From positions 16,537,956-16,601,955 of the forward strand of contig NC_051095.1 of the NCBI RefSeq assembly GCF_901709675.1: a stretch of DNA of 64,000 nt, written 5' to 3'. Within the stretch, counting starts at the first letter, position 1. Every line of letters starts with the position of its first letter. The translations under genes and the position numbers were made by a program. This document shows, piece after piece, positions 47,967 through 58,390 of this stretch. A model generated the notes under the pieces. It saw only the letters and a list, made by a program, of their open reading frames with translations, did no database searches and was not told the DNA's origin. The DNA comes from Syngnathus acus (lineage: Eukaryota > Chordata > Actinopteri > Syngnathiformes > Syngnathidae).

Positions 47967-48414
47967 TCATTTGGGCTCATTTCTTTGTTAGTTGTTAAAT
48001 ACTTCAAACATAACATGCATCCTTATTTTACATTCTAACTATCTCTTACTATTTTACTTTATTGCTGTCAAGTTCATATTCAAGCTGTCGTTATTGCAAT
48101 CTAATATCGAATCTACCTGAACTAGATAGAAACACTTGCATTCAATAATACTTTGCTGTATATGTTTGGTAACGGTTGTGTTTATGCATATCTTCATAAA
48201 GTTGTTTTATACATTAAAATTGCAATATTTGATTAGCAAATAAGTGGTGGTGATAAGCAGCTCGTGACCTGAAAAAAGATATTCAAAATGGATGAACAAA
48301 TGGAGTAAAACACTCTTGTGACTAGAGTACTGCGATGTACAGTATGGTACATTTGACCAGATTAAAAAAGGCTCATTTACCTCAAGCATTTTCTTTTTGA
48401 TACCATGTTGGATT

Positions 48415-48470
48415 TGCGGTTAGCACGCCTACATGCATAATCAGGCCGATGTGTGTTCAAATCTTTGTTC
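48415..48470 (+). mobile_element. Possible decayed SINE head
   Basis: GCGGTTAGCACGCCTACATG and GATGTGTGTTCAAATC recall the A box and B box of the SINE at 52711-53077. Strongly diverged, so tentative. Confidence 0.35.
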
Positions 48471-49790
48471 GAGCATCTTTATCTCTTAGGTCCAAACAAC
48501 CTGAAAACAACCTAACCACACCAAATTTGCCTCCTCATGCACAAGCGAAATGTAAAATGGTTGGACAAATGTTATCCCTCCAAATTTTTCTTAAATGGAC
48601 TTGCTTGACATAACCACATAATTGGGCCTTTGGCCTTTGTTGTCTCGTATTATTGTATTAGCTACTCCTAAAATTATGTTCTTGCTTCGGCAAATTGCCC
48701 TTGAACATTTCTATGAATTATTTTGCCATTTTCAAGCAGATTGACTTTCAAATATCAAATTTTATCTTATTTGTACATGTCTCTATCATGATGCTTTGTG
48801 AAAACAATTTGCTTAGAAACTTATATGAATCCCAGGTGCCTCTGCCATAATATCAAAATCATAGTGAACAGATGTCAAGACTGAATGTTGTTTTTGTGTG
48901 CGTGCATGTGTGTCCGTGCGAGTCGCGTGAACTTGCGTGTAATTGTAGAGCGTGTGGATGAGTTGCCCATTTTTCTGACAAATTGTAGGTTGTCTAGTTG
49001 TTCATTGGACTATCATGCATAGTCGTTCTTTTAAATCAAAACTCTTGATAATGACTGGCCAATATATACTACGTTCACCTCTCCCTATATGCCATCATAG
49101 TTAGTCTCCTTTACGTATCTTAATTTTGGAGTGCATATGATTTTTCTTCTTTGAAAATTGTTTCAAAAGATCATGCGAATTTGACATTTCACCTCAGCTG
49201 CCCTCCCCTGACCCTTTCATGTCTGATAACTCAAAATAAATATACTAATTGCAAAATTACTGAAAGACATTCCCCATTTTGAAGAGAAATTGAAATTTAC
49301 CAATAATCCTTTACTTCTATTTTGGTCTACAATATTTGTACAGACTTATTATGGAGCCCGGGAGGCTCATTTATCAATATATCATTTTATCACTGACATT
49401 GGAAACTTAAGTCGATCTGCACTCATTAAATTCCATAATTGTCTTTAAATGACTGCAAGTTAATCCATCACACTGTAACAAAACATTGCAAATGTTTCTT
49501 TGTAAACTGTAGCAAAGTTATTTGTGCAATCATATATAGCTACACGTCATCAGAAATCAGTCATAAAAAAGATATTGGTAGGTTAATGAAAGAATCTCTA
49601 AAAGTTTTGCAATTTTCTTTGAATGTGGGAATATTGTTAAACCTACGTGGAAGTGGTTGCAGTGTGAAAAACAAGACTGGTTGGGACACGTACGTATTTA
49701 GCATATTTATTATAGGGTGCAGTCAGTCATATTGGTGTTCAGTCGTTGAGGCACGTGTATTATGGTTTGATTCATCCTGCAGTATTGCAA

Positions 49791-49817
49791 TATGGACTCT
49801 TAGGGACGCTGTCGACC
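49791..49817 (+). promoter_or_regulatory. CTCF-like CSE of V13
   Basis: GGACTCTTAGGGACGCTGTC, about 270 bp before the ATG, almost the same as the V15 element, with ATTGCAATATGG-like context before it. Confidence 0.82.
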
Positions 49818-50075
49818 AAAAAGTAAATGACTGGGTCAGGACTGGAGCTGCTCCTCCATATAACGTCGACATAACACAGTGACAAAGCAACGGGAGGAGA
49901 GCGGATCATTTGACGTGCTTTTCAAATGGGGAGCAAAAAAAATACGTGATTGGACCAGAAAACTATATTTACTTCTATTTACAGTGGATAATATTTGACA
50001 TTAGACTGTGAAAAGGATCCTTTTTCGTGGAATATATACAGAGAGGAGCTCTACTGGAGAGGATTGGACAGAACA

Positions 50076-52463
50076 ATGAATGGGCAAGTACCGCTGCTGT
50101 TTGTGTTCCTCTTCGCCCTCGACGCAGCGTACGGCCAGGCCAGCTATTCTATTCCTGAAGAATTGACCAGAGGATCTTTGGTGGGAAACGTCGCACAAGA
50201 TTTAGGTTTAGAAATACAACGTTTGATTTCGGGCAAGGCTAAGATCTATTCCAGAAACAATGAAGAATACATCGAGCTGAGCCGAGAGAAAGGAGTCCTC
50301 CTCGTTAAAGAGAGGATCGACAGGGAGGCTCTTTGCGCGCACACACCGCTTTGCGCGCTGCATTTAGAAATTATTCTGGAGAATCCAATCGAATTCTATA
50401 GCGTTACTGTGCAGATTACGGACGTTAATGATAACGCTCCTAGTTTTGAAAAAAATGAGATGAAATTTAAAATAAGCGAGTCAACAACCATCGGCACAAA
50501 GTTCGTTTTAGAAAGGGCTGTCGATCTTGATGTTGGAATTAATGACCTTCAAAATTATGAATTAAAACCATCGGATCATTTTGCGCTCAAATTGGAAAAT
50601 AAAGCAGATGGAAATAAAAAGGTGGAAATGGTTTTACAAAAGCATTTAGACCGAGAGAAAGAGGAGCAAATGTCTCTCGTGTTAACGGCTATAGATGGAG
50701 GGGAGCCGCGCATGTCGGGAACGATGATGATTCTTATTACAGTGTTAGATGCGAATGATAATGCACCCGTTTTTACACAGCCCACATACAAGGCAATTGT
50801 CAATGAGAATTCGCCTGCTGGGACAATCGTGGCTAGTGTTACTGCTTCTGATGCAGATGGACATTTGAATTCTAAAATATCATATTCAATAACAAACACC
50901 CTCGATAATGTTAAAAATATATTTGACATAAATAAAGAAAATGGTCAGGTTTCATTAATTGGAAATATAGATTATGAGAAGTCTAGAAATTTTCAAATTC
51001 ATTTACTTGCAAGTGATGATGGGGGACTCACTGATTCTTCTAAATTAATTATTGATGTACAAGATATAAATGACAATAAGCCCACAATTAACATTGTGTC
51101 AAAATCTAACATAATTTCAGAGGATGCTGAAATAAATACTGTGGTGACTATGATCAATACAGAAGATTTAGATTCAGGAGAAAATGGAAACGTGAATTGT
51201 TTTATAAATGAAAATATTCCCTTTATTCTGAAAATCTCAAAAAATAATTTTTATAGTTTAGTGACAGACGGCGATTTAGACAGAGAGAGGGCATCTGCGT
51301 ATAACATCACGGTGATGTGTTCTGATGAAGGAATGCCATCGCTCTCGAGCAGCGTCACTCTCGCTTTACACATCTCAGATGTGAATGACAACGCGCCTGT
51401 CTTTGAGAGGAGCTCATATGAGGCCTACATTGTGGAAAACAACACACCAGGTCTTTCTGTATTCACTGTAAAAGCCAGTGATGCTGACTGGAACCAGAAT
51501 GCTCGTCTTTCTTACATTCTGGAGGACTCATCAGTTAACGGAGTGCCAGTCTCCTCCTACGTGTCTATTAGGGCTGAAAGTGGGGTCATCCATGCAGTGC
51601 GCTCTTTTGACTATGAGCAACTGAAAGAGTTCCACTTCCTTGTAAGAGCGCAGGATGGAGGCTCCCCTCCCCTCAGTAGCAACGTGAGCGTTCGCATCCT
51701 GATCCAAGACCAGAACGACAACCCCCCTCAGGTGTTGTACCCGGTCCAGACAGGCAGCTCGGTGCTGGCCGAAATGGTGCCTCGTTCGGCCGACGTGGGT
51801 TATCTGGTGACCAAAGTGGTGGCCGTGGACGTGGACTCTGGCCAGAACGCCTGGCTCTCCTATCAAGTGCACAAAGCCACAGACAGGGCGCTGTTTGAAG
51901 TGGGCCTCCACAATGGAGAAATCCGAACAGTCCGCCAAGTGACTGATAAAGATGCTGTCAAACAAAGACTGACTGTTGTGGTGGAGGACAACGGGCAGCC
52001 GTCTCGTTCAGCCACAGTCATCGTGAACGTGGCGGTGGCCGACAGCTTCCCTGAAGTGCTCTCAGAGTTCACTGACTTGAGCATGCACGAGAAGGAGTAC
52101 AATGACAAGCTGACTTTTTACTTAGTCTTGGCGCTGGCTGTGGTCTCCTTCCTCTTCGTCACCTGCTTGCTGCTCATCATCGCAGTCAAAGTGCACAGGT
52201 GGAGACAGTCTCGCGTCCTGTACCACTCCAACCTGCCCGTCATCCCATACTATCCACCTCGGTACTCGGATACTTTGGGGACCGGGACTCTCCCGCACAT
52301 GTACAATTACGAGGTGTGCAGGACCACTGACTCTAGAAAAAGTGACATGAAGAACATGCAAGCCATGAGTCAAAGTTTGGTGAGTGTGGATGGAGCTGAT
52401 GTTGATACTATGTCGAATGGCAACAAGCAGATGTCAGAAGACTTTTCTCAGATGTCAACCTTG
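50076..52463 (+). CDS. pcdhg: V13: protocadherin gamma-type variable exon, class C
   Basis: 796 residues from the ATG at 50076 (ACAATGA), giving MNGQVPLLFVFLFALDAAYG as signal; the frame runs on upstream to a TTG, not used. EC1 has the loop CAHTPLC, with LCALH where other class C exons have PCALH. EC2 and EC3 resemble V11 closely, EC3-EC4 has DINDNKPTINIVSKSN. The EC4 cysteine pair (VNCFIN, VMCSDEG) is present. EC5-EC6 junction has TGSSVLAEM and the linker DQNDNPP. Membrane segment type FVTCLLLIIAVKVHRW. Tail type 1 (MSNGNKQMSEDFSQMSTL); GTGAGT donor at 52464. Confidence 0.95.
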
Positions 52464-52534
52464 GTGAGTGAAATGTTTCCCCATTCCCTTTCCTTTCGAT
52501 CACTTCAATTGCTTTTGTGGCTCGTGTATGTGTT

Positions 52535-52555
52535 GGTGCTGTTCATGGTGCTGAA
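52535..52555 (-). promoter_or_regulatory. RE1 (REST/NRSF site)
   Basis: GGTGCTGTTCATGGTGCTGA(A) has three changes from the full reverse consensus, and both half-sites are kept. Confidence 0.7.
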
Positions 52556-52710
52556 AGGTTCATGTTCTGAAGTTAACATAGCTCTCCTAACTTTGACCTT
52601 GGTTGTTGAAACATTTGTCGATGTTCAATTGACTTTGAAACTTTGCTCACTCCTAAGTGAATTCCATATTTTATATATTTGTATTTTTATTTACATACTC
52701 TTATTTCAAC

Positions 52711-53077
52711 ATCCATCCATCCATTTTCTGTACCGCTGTATCCCCACGGGGGTCGCGGGCTTGCTGGAGCCTATCCCAGCTGTCATCGGGCAGTAGGCGG
52801 GGGACACCCTGAACCGGTTGCCAGCCAATCGCAGGGCACACAGAGACGAACAACCATCCGCACACGCACTCACACCTAGGGGCAATTTGGAGCGCTCAAT
52901 CAGCCTACCAAGCATGTTCTTGGGGATGTGCGAGGAAACCGGAGGGCCCGGAGAAAACCCACGCGGACACGGGGAGAACATGCAAACTCCACACAGGGAG
53001 GGCCGGAGGTGGAATCGAACCCGCACCCTCCGTACTGTGAGGCGGACGTGCTAGCCAGTGCGCCACCGAGCCGCCCC
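52711..53077 (-). mobile_element. tRNA-headed SINE, inserted in reverse, with target-site duplication
   Basis: Read on the minus strand it starts GGGGCGGCTCGGTGGCGCAC, with an A-box-like TGGCTAGCACG and a B box GGTTCGATTCC (complement of 53011-53021). It then has the conserved body (GTGTGGAGTTTGCATGTTCT, TGCGATTGGCTGGCAACCGG, GGGATAGGCTCC) and ends in ATGGATGGATGGAT. TTATTTCAAC flanks it on both sides (52701-52710 and 53078-53087), a target-site duplication of at least 10 bp. This fits LINE-driven retroposition. The family is one I recognise from many teleosts; its formal name is not given. Confidence 0.88.
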
Positions 53078-53402
53078 TTATTTCAACAACCCAAAAAAAA
53101 ATTCTGAAATTCATACCCAGAAAGGTAAAATTACAATTTTACACCACCAGCATCTTCAAATCAAACAATTATGACGTGATTGTGAGCATAGAACTCATAA
53201 GGTTTCACAGAGATGTCATCAAAAGACTCATGTCATGGTACATCAACTCTTTTTCGCTTTTAGCCATGTTAAATGCACGAAAAACACTCTCAAAGTTGTG
53301 TTCTGCTCCCTTCACTCATCTTGGAACATTCTCGCTTATTCCTCAAGTGAAGCACCAAGTTGGGTACCCTCTCCTGACCATAGACAATAATTCCAGAATT
53401 GG

Positions 53403-53422
53403 GGTCTCCCTCTGCTGGCTGC
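53403..53422 (-). promoter_or_regulatory. Possible reverse-oriented CTCF site
   Basis: GGTCTCCCTCTGCTGGCTGC; its complement contains CCAGCAGAGGG, a good CTCF core. All promoter CSEs point the other way. It lies 870 bp before V14 and is not part of the usual promoter layout. Confidence 0.4.
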
Positions 53423-54011
53423 AAAACCTGAATTAGTCATAACTATATATACAATATTAAAAACAAACTGTTTAGGCACCCGACATATAAACAATAATCT
53501 CATTTTAAAGATTAAATCTAAAAATGAAGAGCTATATTAAACTATATGACGCGCGGCAAATCACACAGTAAAATAAGCAAAAATAACTACTAACAACAGA
53601 GATTTTTTTTTAATAGCCAGATTTTACGGACAATTATAGCGACAAACAGACATTTAGCAGACTCTGGGGGTTGAAGCTGATTGACTTACATCACTGCTTG
53701 ATTAGTTTGTTTATACTCAATTGTGGCTTCAATAAAACATTTTAAGAAAAGGATAATTAGAATGGTTTGAATAACTACTAAATCTTTGCAGCATGAATTA
53801 ACAAGCTGAGAATTGATGTTGTAATTCACAGTATAAAATACGTAACTCGTATGTGAACGTTATTTTACAGTGGTGTGGGGTCTTGATTTTGCATTTGTTT
53901 GTTATTACAAATGAGAACGTTATGAATCGATTTTTTTTTTTTTTTTGCTAACATGGCATTTATTGTCAGTGTGCAACGTTTTAACACATGCACATGACAT
54001 TCACCATTTCT

Positions 54012-54033
54012 ACTCTAAGGGACGCTATTGGTC
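54012..54033 (+). promoter_or_regulatory. CTCF-like CSE of V14
   Basis: ACTCTAAGGGACGCTATTGG, about 250 bp before the ATG. The following GTCATGCA is shared with V10 and V12. Confidence 0.8.
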
Positions 54034-54276
54034 AACCTAAGGTTTTTCCTCTATTCACTCAAACCCAGATCGCCTGCGCAGTCATGCAACTCGCTCTTTT
54101 CATTTGATGAGGAGTACACGTAAGAGCCAGAGCGCCCCGCCGAGCGTTTGTTTTTCGGATTTTAATTGTTAGTGTTGATGTTTTTTATTTTTATTTTTTT
54201 ATCTCACCGAAGTGGATATTTAAAAGGTGGACCTGTGATTTTATTTGTGGAATAATACTTGATTATTTTGGCAAAT

Positions 54277-56730
54277 ATGGCGCGTCGAAGATGCTCCGCG
54301 GACGCGCGCTGGAGATGGAAATTATTTTGTGGACCACGCCAGCAAATGGAATCGCTTTTGTTCTTTTTTTATTTAGCTGCCACAGTGGCTGGTCAGATTC
54401 GTTATTCTATTCCCGAGGAGATGAAGAAAGGCGCCGTGATTGGTAACATTGCACAAGATCTTGGTTTGAATATAAAAAGAATGGTTGCAGGGCGGGCCCG
54501 CATCGTGACGGGAGAAAAAATTCAATACACGGAGTTGAAAACAGACAAAGGGCTGCTCGTCGTCAGTGACAGAATAGACCGAGAGGAGCTTTGCGGAGAT
54601 GTGACGCCATGTAGCTTGAATTTTGAGATCATTTTAGAGAATCCGATTGAATTGCACAGAATAATTGTTGAGGTTTTGGATATAAATGATCATGCCCCTG
54701 TGTTTCCAAATAAAGATAAACCTCTCCTTTTCGAAATAAGTGAAGGGACTGCAGTTGGAGTGCAATTTCCTCTACAGAGTGCAGAGGATCAAGATGTGGG
54801 GCTAAACGCGTTACAAAATTATATTTTGGCTCCGAATGAAAATTTTATGTTAACTCAGAATCCAAATCCAGATGGCAGTAAATATGTTGAAATGGTGCTC
54901 CAGAAGCCTTTAGACAGAGAGCGACATCCTCGTTTGTCTTTAAAATTAATTGCACTTGACGGAGGAACAACACAGCGATCTGGCACCGTAAATATAGAAA
55001 TAAACGTTTTAGATGCAAATGACAACCGGCCAGTTTTTAATCAACCAGAATACAAAGCTTCTCTTACGGAAAACACAATGACAGGCACCAGTGTTATTAC
55101 AGTAAATGCTACAGATGCTGACAGTGGTCCCTATGGACTCATCTCTTACAGTTTGTCTAAAACAAAAGGAAGTGCTGCCAATATATTTAATATTGATGAA
55201 CACACTGGCACAATTTACGTTTCTGGTCATGTTGACTATGAAAAAAACAGGAAGTATGAAGTGAGGGTGGAAGCAAAGGATCAAGGTGGGCTGACTGGGA
55301 CCACTAAAGTTATACTTGATGTCGTTGACGTAAATGACAATGCCCCAGTCATTAATATAATGTCATTTTCAAGTCGTCTGTCTGAGGATTCACCTCCTGG
55401 TACAACAGTTGCAGTTCTTAACATAAAAGATGTTGATTCTGACAGAAATGGACAGCTAAAATGTTCCATAGATGGAAAACTTCCCTTTAAATTGGAGACG
55501 TCTCTGACAAACTATTATAATTTAATTTCAGATCAATTTTTTGATAGAGAATCTGTTCCAGAATATAACATAACAATTAAAGCCACTGATCTCGGAACGC
55601 CTCCACTTTCTAGCTCAATAAATTTGTATCTTAGAATCTCAGACGTGAATGACAATGCACCAATATTTGATGAAAATAGTTTTTCAGCTTATGTGGCAGA
55701 GAATAATTCTCCAGGCGTTTCCATATTTGCTGTCACTGCTCGAGACACTGATTGGAATCAAAACGCGAGAGTATCTTATCTTTTAGAGGACACACAAGTA
55801 AGTGGCAGTCCAGTGTCCACTTTTGTTTCTTTAAATTCTGAAACTGGTGTTCTCAGTGCCGTTCGATCCTTTGATTATGAGCAAATTAAACAAGTGGACT
55901 TGGTTGTCAGAGCGCAGGATGGAGGCTCCCCTCCCCTCAGCAGCAACACAAGTGTTCGCATCCTGATCCAGGACCAGAACGATAACGCCCCTCAGGTGCT
56001 GTACCCGGTGCAGACGGGTGGCACGCTGCTAGCCGAAATGGTGCCTCGTTCGGCCGACGTGGGCTACCTGGTGACCAAAGTAGTGGCCGTGGATGTGGAC
56101 TCTGGCCAGAACGCCTGGCTCTCCTATCAAGTGCACAAGGCCACAGACAGGGCGCTGTTTGAAGTGGGCCTCCACAATGGGGAAATCCGAACGGTCCGCC
56201 AAGTGACTGATAAAGATGCTGTAAAACAAAGACTGACTGTTGTGGTGGAGGACAACGGGCAGCCGTCTCGTTCAGCCACAGTCATTGTGAATGTGGCGGT
56301 GGCCGACAGCTTCCCTGAGGTGCTCTCAGAGTTCACTGACTTGAGCATGCACGACAAGGAGTACAATGACAAGCTGACTTTTTACTTAGTCTTGGCGTTG
56401 GCTGTGGTCTCCTTCCTCTTCATTACCTGCTTGCTGCTCATCATAGCAGTCAAAGTGTACAGGTGGAGACAGTCTCGCGTCCTGTACCACTCCAACCTGC
56501 CCGTCATCCCTTACTATCCACCTCGGTACTCGGATACTTTGGGGACGGGGACCCTCCCGCACGTGTACAATTATGAGGTGTGCAGGACCACCGACTCCAG
56601 AAAAAGTGACTGTAAATTGGACAGGGCTGCGAGTCACAATGTTCTGGTCATGGATCCCAGTCTTACAAAGACCTTGCAGATGAGACGCAATGAAAAGAAC
56701 ATCCTGGATGAACCTGACTCTCCTCTAGAG
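54277..56730 (+). CDS. pcdhg: V14: protocadherin gamma-type variable exon, class A', tail type 2
   Basis: 818 residues from MARRRCSADARWRWK. A long basic N-terminus precedes the signal core (LLFFFYLAATVAG, about 27-39); a second in-frame ATG at residue 24 would give a shorter, more usual signal peptide, so the start is not certain. Mature start QIRYSIPEEMKKGAVIGN. EC1-EC2 linker DINDHAP, then FPNKDKPLLFEISEG. EC2-EC3 linker DANDNRP is unusual. EC3 and EC4 share long blocks with V10 and V12. EC6 bears V10-like silent variants. Tail type 2 (CKLDRAASHNVLVMD...KNILDEPDSPLE); the GTTAGA donor at 56731 is weak. Confidence 0.93.
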
Positions 56731-56774
56731 GTTAGAATTAACCATTTTCCCTTTGCAAAATACATGCTAGATGA

Positions 56775-56795
56775 ATCAGGACCATGGTCAGAGAC
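56775..56795 (+). promoter_or_regulatory. Weak RE1-like site
   Basis: ATCAGGACCATGGTCAGAGA resembles TTCAGCACCACGGACAGCG with about six mismatches. Position just after a donor is like that of the sites after V1 and V13. Confidence 0.3.
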
Positions 56796-58141
56796 AAAAG
56801 GGTGCCAAACACCAAATGTGTTTTTTTAACTGCATGTGTTTAATTTAGGCGCCTTTGATTGTAAAGCATTACTAATTTATAGAAATTGAACTCAGTTAGG
56901 TATCAAATTATTTTTCGAATAACTAAATAATGTGTGTATTAAATTGTTTTTGGGTGGGGTTGTGTCAACCTCCCTGTGACATTTGCATAGGTTCTACACG
57001 TGTTGGCGCTTTTAAGGGTACTATGTGTGTCTCCTTACTTGCAGCTTCCACTGACGTCATTCATACGTCATGTGAAAGACAGAATGGAGTTTGTTTATTA
57101 GAAATGGACATCACGAATACATTGACAAAACCAAATGCATTTTGTAAACGTTTTAGCAGGAGTGTTAATTTTCAACATGTGACTTGACAGACTTTTGTTG
57201 AATCCACGTTTTGTTTGTTGCAAGGAGAGCTCATTTACAAATACTTGTGAATGGTGCTTACTGCAACTCATTGTCATATTTTATATTTTTTTCATTGTCT
57301 AGCATTTGACTGGAATTCTATCTTGTCTTGCCGGAAGTGGAATTTTCTTTTTTTTTTTTCTGCTATTGCAAATGCTTTTGGAAGTACTGCACGTCAAATA
57401 GTTTTTACCAAAGATATTCCTGCTGTTTCAATACTGTAGTTATTCACTCCAGAAATTTGATGACTCAAAAAGTAACCAACGTGTGAGCTACTGGTGCTAC
57501 ATAGGGTATAGCCATGCATTGCAACGGTGTTTGATATCTTTGCATAAAAGATCCAAGGTTGTCTTGTGCTCAATCACCAGCAAATGTGTAGTTGTCCACG
57601 ATCTATGAGATTATACATATTTACCTGTGCTGCCATAACCTTAATGAGAATGAATCATTTTTGTTAGTAGAGATTACCAATCTCCTCAGTGTTCATTTAA
57701 AATAGAAACATATTGAAAAATGGATGGCAATGCCTATAACCTTGATTTTTTTTCTTCTTGCAATCAGCTGCTGCATGTGAAATAACAAATTAGATGAATC
57801 ACTGAGGGATACTGCGGATATATTATATATTGACTATTGATCACCTTTCTCCATGAGTTCTTTATTTTTCTTAAAAAACATTTTTTGGTGGGTGTGTTTT
57901 TCCATTTGTTGACCAAATGTTGAGTAGAATATTTTATCAAGTAGATGATTGTTTGGCATTTGGTTTGGATTTGTAGTTTAGAGTTCTTTTTAGAGCCCCT
58001 AACAAATAAGTAGCCTAACACTAACCCTAATTTTCCTCTTAATATATGACGATGACTTTGGGGATGACTGAAAATGCTTTTTATTATAGGCCCGCTTGTT
58101 TTGCATTAGGCGGAGGCCTAGATATATCCTGCAGTACGCAA

Positions 58142-58169
58142 TTTTGGACTCTTAGGGACGCTGTTGACC
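58142..58169 (+). promoter_or_regulatory. CTCF-like CSE of V15
   Basis: GGACTCTTAGGGACGCTGTT then GACC, about 230 bp before the ATG; nearly identical to V13. Confidence 0.83.
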
Positions 58170-58390
58170 AGAGATTTTCCCGATCTTTATCCGTGTACCC
58201 TGCACACAATGAGCCACATCGACATTAAACCAACAGAAGAGGGAACGCGCACGTATCTGCTGGTTCAGTCGGGTTTTTTTTTTAAGGATAAATTCATCTC
58301 AGATATTTTTCTTTTTGAGTCCCTATTTGGATAAGAGGAATTTACATGTTTTTAATCTCTAATTTGGACCATTGCACATCGAATGGAACA

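Larger units (their letters stand above)
47757..50075. other. Spacer V12-V13
   Basis: The longest spacer (2.3 kb), AT-rich. It has an RE1-like site 190 bp after the V12 donor, a possible decayed SINE head (48415-48470) and the class C CSE of V13. An open frame at 49439-49882 overlaps the CSE and shows no protein features. Confidence 0.65.
52464..54276. other. Spacer V13-V14
   Basis: Contains an RE1 72 bp after the donor, an intact-looking SINE with target-site duplications, a reverse-oriented CTCF-like motif (53403-53422) and the V14 CSE. The frame at 53176-53436 has no protein features. Confidence 0.75.
56731..58390. other. Spacer V14-V15
   Basis: AT-rich; a weak RE1-like site lies 45 bp after the donor and the class C CSE at the right. 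Open frames at 56930-57187, 57251-57439 and 58046-58228 carry no recognisable features. Confidence 0.65.

Noticed and set aside
49439-49882. 147-residue open frame before V13
   Set aside because: It runs through the CTCF-like element and has no recognisable domain.
49995-50075. Upstream extension of V13 (likewise 24625, 32903, 36857 and 54259 for V7, V9, V10, V14)
   Set aside because: These begin at TTG codons; the downstream ATG matches class siblings.
53655-53685. GCAGACTCTGGGGGTTGAAG as an extra CSE
   Set aside because: Lacks the CGCTG core and lies too far from the V14 start; chance likeness.
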